Source: Micromonospora sp. NBRC 110009
Lineage (GTDB): Bacteria > Actinomycetota > Actinomycetes > Mycobacteriales > Micromonosporaceae
Direction of reading: 5' to 3'
DNA length: 64,000 bases
NCBI RefSeq assembly: GCF_030518795.1
Contig: NZ_CP130427.1
Location: 2,480,001-2,544,000 of the forward strand
Shown: positions 59,480 through 64,000 of the stretch, piece by piece
Layout of the letters: every line of letters starts with the position of its first letter
How positions within the stretch are numbered: the first letter of the stretch is position 1
The notes under the pieces: generated by a model
What the model was told of the DNA's origin: nothing
The model's database searches: none
What the model saw: only the letters and a program-made list of their open reading frames with translations
Translations under genes and position numbers: made by a program

Positions 59480-60430
59480 ATGGTGACGCTGGATCTTCGT
59501 CGGCTCCGTCTGCTCCGCGAGCTCGAGGAACGAGGGACCCTGGGCGCGGTGGCCTTGGCTCTCGGCTACAGCCCTTCCTCGGTGTCCCAGCAGTTGAGCG
59601 TTCTGGAGAAGGACGTCGGCGCGCGCCTGCTCGAGAAGGCCGGCCGTGGTGTGCGGCTCACCGACGCCGGGCGTCTGCTCGCACAGCACGCCCGAGTCCT
59701 GTTGGCAGCAGCCGAGGCGGCGTCAGCCGATCTGGCGGCGCTGGGCGGTGAGGTGCGGGGCACCGTGCGCGCCGGCGGTCTGCAGTCAGCGGCTCGCCGC
59801 CTGCTGGTTCCCGCAGTGGCCCGCATGATGGTCGAGCACCCGCAGGTACGCACCGAGGTCTCCGAGCTCGAGCTCGAACAGGCGTTACCAGGACTGCGGC
59901 TCGGGGCGGTCGACCTGGTGATCAGCGACGAGTACGACGGTCACCCACGCCCCCGGCCGGCAGGGCTGCGGTTCACGCTACTCCACGAGGAGCCACTGAA
60001 ACTGGTCCTGTCACCCGGGCATCGGCTGGCCAAGCATGGAGGACCTATCGCATTGTCGACGCTGCGGGATGAGGTCTGGGTTGCCTCCGATGCGGGCACC
60101 GGCCATCACGACATGGTCGTGGGAAGCTGCCGGTCCATCGGCGGCTACGAACCCGACGTGCGGCACCGGTCCAGCGACGCGGACGTCCAGCTCGAACTCG
60201 TGCGCACCACCGGAGCCGTCGCGCTACTGCCGGCGCTGACACTGCCCGCGGCCGACCCAGCCCTTGCGGTCCGTGACGTCGCCGAGGAGAAGCTCGGACG
60301 TCGACTGGTCGTTGTCCTCCGAGACGGCCCCGCTGCCCCCGCGCTCGCGGCCTTCCTGGCCGTCGTGACTGATCAGGCCCGCAATCTAGCGCAGAACCCG
60401 AAGACTGAACGGCATGAGGAAGCTGGGTAG
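59480..60430 (+). CDS. LysR-family regulator
   Basis: A 316-residue regulator from ATG 59480: N-terminal HTH (LGAVALALGYSPSSVSQQLSVLEKDVGARLLEKAGRGVRLTDAG) and a periplasmic-binding-like effector domain. Probably controls the divergent EamA gene. It holds a rare TTA Leu codon (59885-59887). Confidence 0.93.
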   Translation: MVTLDLRRLRLLRELEERGTLGAVALALGYSPSSVSQQLSVLEKDVGARLLEKAGRGVRLTDAGRLLAQHARVLLAAAEAASADLAALGGEVRGTVRAGGLQSAARRLLVPAVARMMVEHPQVRTEVSELELEQALPGLRLGAVDLVISDEYDGHPRPRPAGLRFTLLHEEPLKLVLSPGHRLAKHGGPIALSTLRDEVWVASDAGTGHHDMVVGSCRSIGGYEPDVRHRSSDADVQLELVRTTGAVALLPALTLPAADPALAVRDVAEEKLGRRLVVVLRDGPAAPALAAFLAVVTDQARNLAQNPKTERHEEAG

Positions 60431-60483
60431 CTCGTAAGGCGGTGCGAAACCGCCGCCGAGCCTCCTTCCAGCTCTTGCCACGC

Positions 60484-60500
60484 CTATCGAAGTTCGATAG
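60484..60500. promoter_or_regulatory. Palindromic operator 1, DUF2975/XRE operon
   Basis: CTATCGAA-G-TTCGATAG, a perfect 17-mer palindrome, 33 bases before the ATG of the DUF2975 gene. Likely bound by the XRE protein of the operon. Confidence 0.7.
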
Positions 60501-60504
60501 CTTC

Positions 60505-60521
60505 CCATCGCAACTCGATGG
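60505..60521. promoter_or_regulatory. Palindromic operator 2, DUF2975/XRE operon
   Basis: CCATCG-CAACT-CGATGG. Shares the ATCG-N5-CGAT core with operator 1; centres are 21 bases apart, two helical turns. It overlaps the ribosome binding site. Confidence 0.65.
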
Positions 60522-60532
60522 AAGGATGGGCC

Positions 60533-61018
60533 ATGGGAAAGCTGACAGTGGGTGCGCTGCGCGCCGTGCTCGTGGTGGTGCTCGCCGGCACCGTGTTCGT
60601 GCAGGCATTGATGGTGTGGGCGTTGGCCACCGACCCGGAGGACGGGTCGCTTCCGCTGACCCCGCTGCGCGTGATCACGATCCTGGGCATGGTGTCGGTC
60701 CAGGTCGCCCTGGTCTGCGTATGGCGGCTGGTGACGATGGTGCGACGCGGAACCGTGTTCTCCCACGCCGCCTTCCGGTACGTGGACGTCGTGATCGGCG
60801 CGATCGTGGCGGCGGCCCTCGTGTGGTTCGCGGTCACGATCCTCAATGCTCCGGGCCAGCGGGCCGACCCCGGCATCACCGTCATCATGGGCGGGGTTGG
60901 CGTGGCCATCCTGGGGGTCGCGCTCATCGTGCTCGTGCTGCGGATGCTGCTCGCCCAGGCCGTCGCGCGCGACGTCGAAGCGGCGCAGATGCAGGCCGAG
61001 TTGGACGAGGTGATCTGA
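60533..61018 (+). CDS. DUF2975 membrane protein
   Basis: A 161-residue protein from ATG 60533, ribosome binding site GGAAGGA. Four membrane helices, DUF2975 pattern (LRVITILGMVSVQVALVCVWRLVTMVRRGTVFS). Nearly always followed by a small XRE regulator, as here (TGATG overlap). Function unknown; likely senses membrane state. Confidence 0.88.
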   Translation: MGKLTVGALRAVLVVVLAGTVFVQALMVWALATDPEDGSLPLTPLRVITILGMVSVQVALVCVWRLVTMVRRGTVFSHAAFRYVDVVIGAIVAAALVWFAVTILNAPGQRADPGITVIMGGVGVAILGVALIVLVLRMLLAQAVARDVEAAQMQAELDEVI

Positions 61019-61239
61019 TGCCGATCGCCGTCGACATCGACGTGATGCTGGCCAGGCGGAAGATGTCCGTGGGCGAGCTCGCGGACCGCGTCGGGATCAC
61101 GCCCGCCAACCTGGCGGTACTCAAGAACGGCCGCGCCAAAGCGGTGCGCTTCGCGACGCTCGCCGCGCTCTGCGAGGTGCTCAAGTGCCAGCCGGGCGAC
61201 CTGCTGCGCTGGGAGGCCGAGGACGCCGCGGGCGAATGA
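61018..61239 (+). CDS. Small XRE regulator (YozG-like)
   Basis: A 73-residue Cro/C1-type protein: IDVMLARRKMSVGELADRVGITPANLAVLKNGRAKAVRFATLAALCEVLKCQPGDLL. Partner of the DUF2975 protein; it probably binds the two palindromes upstream. Confidence 0.93.
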   Translation: MPIAVDIDVMLARRKMSVGELADRVGITPANLAVLKNGRAKAVRFATLAALCEVLKCQPGDLLRWEAEDAAGE

Positions 61240-61291
61240 CGTGCCCCAGGGCGGGCGTGGAAACGCCTGGCACCACCGGCCCGTGACACGG

Positions 61292-62116
61292 CTAGGCGTC
61301 TTCTGTGGATAGACGACTGGCGGAATCAGCCCTCGTCACGGTGTCCTCCGGTGCACGCCGGGTGAGCACCAAGGGGGCGTCCTCGGTGATGGCGATCGTG
61401 TGCTCGGAGTGGGCCGTGCGTGAGCCGTCGGCCGACCGGATGGTCCAGCCGTCGGCGTCATAGACGATCCGGTCGGTCGTGCGGGCGAACCAGGGTTCGA
61501 GCGCGAGGGTCAGGCCCGGCCGGAGCGTGAGGCCGCGCCCTGCCCGGCCCTTGTTCGAAACGTGGGGCTCCTCGTGCATGGTGCGGCCGAGGCCGTGGCC
61601 ACCGAACTCGGTGTTGACCGGATAGCCGTAGTCGTGGGCTACCGCCCAGATGGCCGCCGAGATGTCACCCAGGCGGTTGCCCGGACGCGCCATCTCGATC
61701 GCCGCCTCCAACGCTTCCTCGGTGGCGCGGATGATCCGCAGGTCCTCCTCGGCGGCGGTCCCGACGACGACCGTGCGCGCCGAGTCGGCCACCCAGCCGT
61801 CGACGCTGACCGCGAGGTCCGCGCTGAGTACGTCGCCGTCACGCAGCGTGTAGTCGTGGGGTAGGCCGTGCAGGACGGCGTCGTTGACCGACAGGCAGAT
61901 GACGTTGCGGAACGGGCCGCGTCCAAAGGACGGCGCGTAGTCCCAGTAGCACGACTCCGCCCCGCGCCGTTTGATCATGCCGCGCACGTGGTGTTCCAGG
62001 TCCAGGAGGTTGACGCCCACGTCGGCGAGCTGGCCGACCTCGGAGAGCACCTCGGCGACGAAACGCCCGGCCACGTGCATGCATTGGATCTCCGCAGGCG
62101 TCTTCAGTTCAATCAC
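61292..62116 (-). CDS. map: Type I methionine aminopeptidase
   Basis: A 274-residue enzyme with the five metal ligands in order: Asp in SADLAVSVDG, Asp in VADSARTVV, His in GGHGLGRTMHEEP, Glu in LALEPWF and Glu in SEHTIAI. Short form without zinc-finger extension. Removes the N-terminal Met from new proteins. Divergent from an XRE gene, so it is unlikely to be the housekeeping copy. Confidence 0.94.
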   Translation of the reverse strand: MIELKTPAEIQCMHVAGRFVAEVLSEVGQLADVGVNLLDLEHHVRGMIKRRGAESCYWDYAPSFGRGPFRNVICLSVNDAVLHGLPHDYTLRDGDVLSADLAVSVDGWVADSARTVVVGTAAEEDLRIIRATEEALEAAIEMARPGNRLGDISAAIWAVAHDYGYPVNTEFGGHGLGRTMHEEPHVSNKGRAGRGLTLRPGLTLALEPWFARTTDRIVYDADGWTIRSADGSRTAHSEHTIAITEDAPLVLTRRAPEDTVTRADSASRLSTEDA

Positions 62117-62140
62117 GAATACCTCGCGTCACAGGGCATT

Positions 62141-62154
62141 GGTATAGTTATACC
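62141..62154. promoter_or_regulatory. Palindromic operator A, map/XRE intergenic region
   Basis: GGTATAGTTATACC (arms GGTATA and TATACC). The minus strand reads TATAAC, a -10-like hexamer for map. See operator B. Confidence 0.75.
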
Positions 62155-62172
62155 GGCACGCTAACACTTGCC

Positions 62173-62186
62173 GGTATAGTAATACC
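62173..62186. promoter_or_regulatory. Palindromic operator B, map/XRE intergenic region
   Basis: GGTATAGTAATACC, identical to operator A at 13 of 14 positions; centres 32 bases apart, three helical turns. The plus strand TATAGT looks like the -10 of the XRE gene. Confidence 0.75.
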
Positions 62187-62203
62187 AGCCATATCCTGGG
62201 AGC

Positions 62204-62473
62204 ATGGTCCGCCAACCGCTCACACCTGAGCAGATCGAAGCCGGCAGGCGTCTCGGCGCCCTGCTGCGCCACGCGCGAGCGGGACGCGACCTGGCGGAGG
62301 TCGCGCATGCGGCTGGCATCTCGCCGGAAACCCTGCGCAAGATCGAGACCGGACGACTACCCTCTCCCGGATTTGGCACGATCATCTGCCTCGGTGAGGC
62401 GCTCAACCTGCCGGTTCAGGAGTTGGCAGCCACCTGGCGTGGCAGCGACCTACCGCTGGAAGCCGTCTCGTAG
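62204..62473 (+). CDS. XRE-family regulator linked to map
   Basis: An 89-residue HTH protein: LGALLRHARAGRDLAEVAHAAGISPETLRKIETGRLPSPGFGTIICLGEALNLPVQEL. Likely represses itself and the divergent map through the two palindromes. Confidence 0.92.
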   Translation: MVRQPLTPEQIEAGRRLGALLRHARAGRDLAEVAHAAGISPETLRKIETGRLPSPGFGTIICLGEALNLPVQELAATWRGSDLPLEAVS

Positions 62474-62513
62474 CCGCTGCTCCACCCGTCCACGGACTCG
62501 GCGTGCGTCGGCG

Positions 62514-62686
62514 TCAGCCGACCCGCCAACCGGCCGGGTCGACACCGCCGGGCACCGGCGCCGCCGGGCCGTAGGGCTGCCGGGTGAAGACGAAGGTGCC
62601 GAGATCAAGGTGGCTCACCGCGTGGCGAGCCGGTGGACCAGCGCACGTCTGGTATCGGGTAGCAGGTCCGTCTGGATCGGCGACAT
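62514..62686 (-). pseudogene. Serine-hydrolase relic
   Basis: On the minus strand, ATG 62686 opens MSPIQTDLLPDTRRALVHRLATR then TGA; a second frame follows with SHLDLGTFVFTRQPYGPAAPVPGGVDPAGWRVG and stop at 62514. The two resemble the first and last parts of a beta-lactamase-related serine hydrolase; the ~400 residues between them are gone. Confidence 0.45.
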
Positions 62687-62699
62687 GCGGGCAAACCTA

Positions 62700-62720
62700 C
62701 CGGGCCGTCGCACGGCCCGG
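62700..62720 (-). terminator. Terminator hairpin of the toxin operon
   Basis: CCGGGCCGT (62700-62708) and ACGGCCCGG (62712-62720), three-base loop, 66 bases beyond the immunity gene on the minus strand. Confidence 0.65.
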
Positions 62721-62786
62721 AGCGGTCGGACGTCGGTGACGGGTTCGAGACCGGCAGATCCGCGCCGGACCGTACTGAGCAGGTGG

Positions 62787-63380
62787 TCAGGCGGTCCAGA
62801 CCGGGTACCCGGCGGCCAGGGCGGCGGCCTGGTACGCCGGCGGCACGGTGTCCTCGGCGACCACCTCCACCGGCCACTTCTCCTGCAGCGAGGTCCACAG
62901 GCTGGACGTCAGGCCGGAGTGCGCCTTGAGTTCGTCCGTGCCCTCGGCCACCGGCAGCACGTACACCCACGTCGGTCCGTTGGGGGCGCCGTCGAAGGAA
63001 TCGCGCCAGGCCCGACGCAGCCGCTGACCGCCGTGCCGCGGGGCCTCCGCGGACAGGAGGCTGTCCGCCCGGGACGGGTCGGGGGCGGTGGCCGGGCCGG
63101 TCGAGCTGAACCGGTACGGCGGCGATGACAGCTCGGCGACGACCGGCACGTTGCGCAGGTCCGGGCTGTCCGGGTCGCCGAGGAAGGAGCGGATCAGGTC
63201 GTGTTCCTCGGCGGTGATGCCCACGTGCTCGTACGCCAGGTTGAGCAGGAGGGTCGCGTCGGCGAGGTCCCACTCACCCGCGGCGTACTGGTCGCGCACG
63301 GCGCCCAGGGTGTCGTCGGACAGCCGGCCGGCGAGCCGGGCGCATACCTCGGTGACCGCCGCGTAGGTCTTCTCATCCAT
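62787..63380 (-). CDS. Probable EndoU immunity protein
   Basis: A 197-residue soluble protein from ATG 63380, five bases after the toxin stop. Mostly helical and acidic, typical for immunity factors that neutralise a basic toxin. I do not recognise a family; the call rests on position. Confidence 0.65.
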   Translation of the reverse strand: MDEKTYAAVTEVCARLAGRLSDDTLGAVRDQYAAGEWDLADATLLLNLAYEHVGITAEEHDLIRSFLGDPDSPDLRNVPVVAELSSPPYRFSSTGPATAPDPSRADSLLSAEAPRHGGQRLRRAWRDSFDGAPNGPTWVYVLPVAEGTDELKAHSGLTSSLWTSLQEKWPVEVVAEDTVPPAYQAAALAAGYPVWTA

Positions 63381-63385
63381 GGCGC

Positions 63386-64000
63386 TCACTTCTTCTTGTA
63401 GTCGCCGAGCACGGTGGTGGTGACGTTGCCCTGGGCGTCCTGGACCACCCTGACGATCTTGTTGCCCTTCGGGCCCTCCCACGTCCAGCTGCCGTCGCCG
63501 CCGACGTCAGGGTGACTGTAGCGGGGCGGATTGCTCATCGGCACGCCCTTGGGGGCGGGATTCGGCGCGGACGGGTTCGTGATGACGCCCGGGTCGTTGC
63601 CGTTCGGCGGGTAGGCCGTGCGGATCTCGCCGTTGGCCAGCACGGTCGTCTTGACCTCGACGCCGTCGACCCGACCCGTGTAGTCGTACGCCCACGCGGG
63701 ATTGCCGTCAGCGTCCTTGGTCAGGTACGGCCCCTTCGCCGGCGGCCCCTGCTGCGTCACCTGGTGCGCCGCGTCGAGGATCTTCGGCCCGTCCCAGTCC
63801 TTCGGGAACTCCGTCTTCTTCGAGAAGCCGGTGCCCGCGAGGTGGCCACCCTGCCGCCCGCCGTCCCCCTCGAGGATGTGCTGCCTGGATGCGTCGCTGT
63901 GGTGGATGTCGTCCGCGCCGGGCGGCGCGGTCGGCTTGACGGACGGGTCGACCGTGCCGGGCTTCTGGGGGTTCTGGGTTCCCTGGTCGGACCCGCCCGG
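63386..64000 (-). CDS. EndoU-nuclease polymorphic toxin, C-terminal 204 residues
   Basis: Only the C-terminus is visible; the gene runs off the window's right edge. A Pro-rich linker (about 1-35 of the visible part) leads to the bacterial EndoU domain: HILEGD (His at 41), GGHLAGTGFSKKTEFP (His 53, Lys 61-62) and GEIRTAYP (128-131). These form the His/His/Lys active site of EndoU RNases, which cut RNA in a target cell. The ~70 residues after the domain, ending YKKK, are unusual; EndoU normally ends the protein. Confidence 0.85.
   Translation of the reverse strand, partial: PGGSDQGTQNPQKPGTVDPSVKPTAPPGADDIHHSDASRQHILEGDGGRQGGHLAGTGFSKKTEFPKDWDGPKILDAAHQVTQQGPPAKGPYLTKDADGNPAWAYDYTGRVDGVEVKTTVLANGEIRTAYPPNGNDPGVITNPSAPNPAPKGVPMSNPPRYSHPDVGGDGSWTWEGPKGNKIVRVVQDAQGNVTTTVLGDYKKK

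Overview
The window is 64 kb of very GC-rich DNA with dense, mostly short-spaced genes, GTG starts and uncharged tRNA 3' ends (no encoded CCA). Gene content (Tad/Flp pilus cluster, Ser/Thr kinase, SoxR with a [2Fe-2S] motif, ECF41 sigma factor, EndoU polymorphic toxin) points to a filamentous actinobacterium. Micromonosporaceae is my best guess; this is inference from style and content, not a database result.

Layout. 1-7.4 kb: a Tad/Flp pilus assembly operon (tadE end, tadG-like, cpaB/rcpC, cpaE/tadZ, cpaF/tadA, tadB carrying a VWA domain, tadC). 7.6-11.7 kb: a Ser/Thr kinase fused to a GAF-like region and a LuxR-type DNA-binding domain, then a LytS/LytTR two-component pair. 11.8-18.7 kb: envelope glycoconjugate genes (polyprenyl glycosylphosphotransferase, GT4 glycosyltransferase) around an Fpg/Nei glycosylase, followed by a cytidylyltransferase-like gene, an sn-glycerol-1-phosphate dehydrogenase-like gene and a CDP-alcohol phosphatidyltransferase that overlap in one operon. 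18.7-36.8 kb: ordinary housekeeping genes (NUDIX, CBS, aminotransferase, CorA, cyclophilin, rhomboid, thiolase, OmpR/HK pair with a lipoprotein, GT2), then a split transketolase divergent from soxR with a perfect palindrome between them. 36.9-47.1 kb: tRNA-Ser(UGA), PEBP, methyltransferase, GT-C-like membrane protein, FhuF-like iron-sulfur protein with an iron box, an HTH-peptide deformylase fusion, a flavohemoprotein with a palindromic promoter site, CPBP protease, an EcsC-like protein with a histone-H1-like linker, tRNA-Ser(GCU) and tRNA-Arg(ACG).

47.0-49.8 kb is the relic of a tRNA-Arg-integrated element: a 45-bp copy of the tRNA 3' end lies at 49750-49794, with an integrase remnant, a broken small gene, a membrane protein and a PadR regulator between. 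From 49.8 kb on the genes are a mosaic of single regulators and enzymes with decayed pieces (IS110 remnant, serine-hydrolase relic): VOC protein, epimerase with ECF41 sigma factor, MBL hydrolase, MOSC, NarL-type two-component pair, EamA/LysR, a DUF2975/XRE pair and a methionine aminopeptidase/XRE pair, each of the last two with tandem palindromes. The right edge holds the C-terminus of an EndoU RNase toxin followed by its likely immunity gene.

The observations I rate highest are the HTH-peptide deformylase fusion, the separately HTH-linked methionine aminopeptidase with twin GGTATA-type operators, the G1P dehydrogenase/cytidylyltransferase/CDP-alcohol transferase cassette, the SoxR palindrome shared with a split transketolase, the kinase-GAF-HTH fusion, and the EndoU toxin pair.
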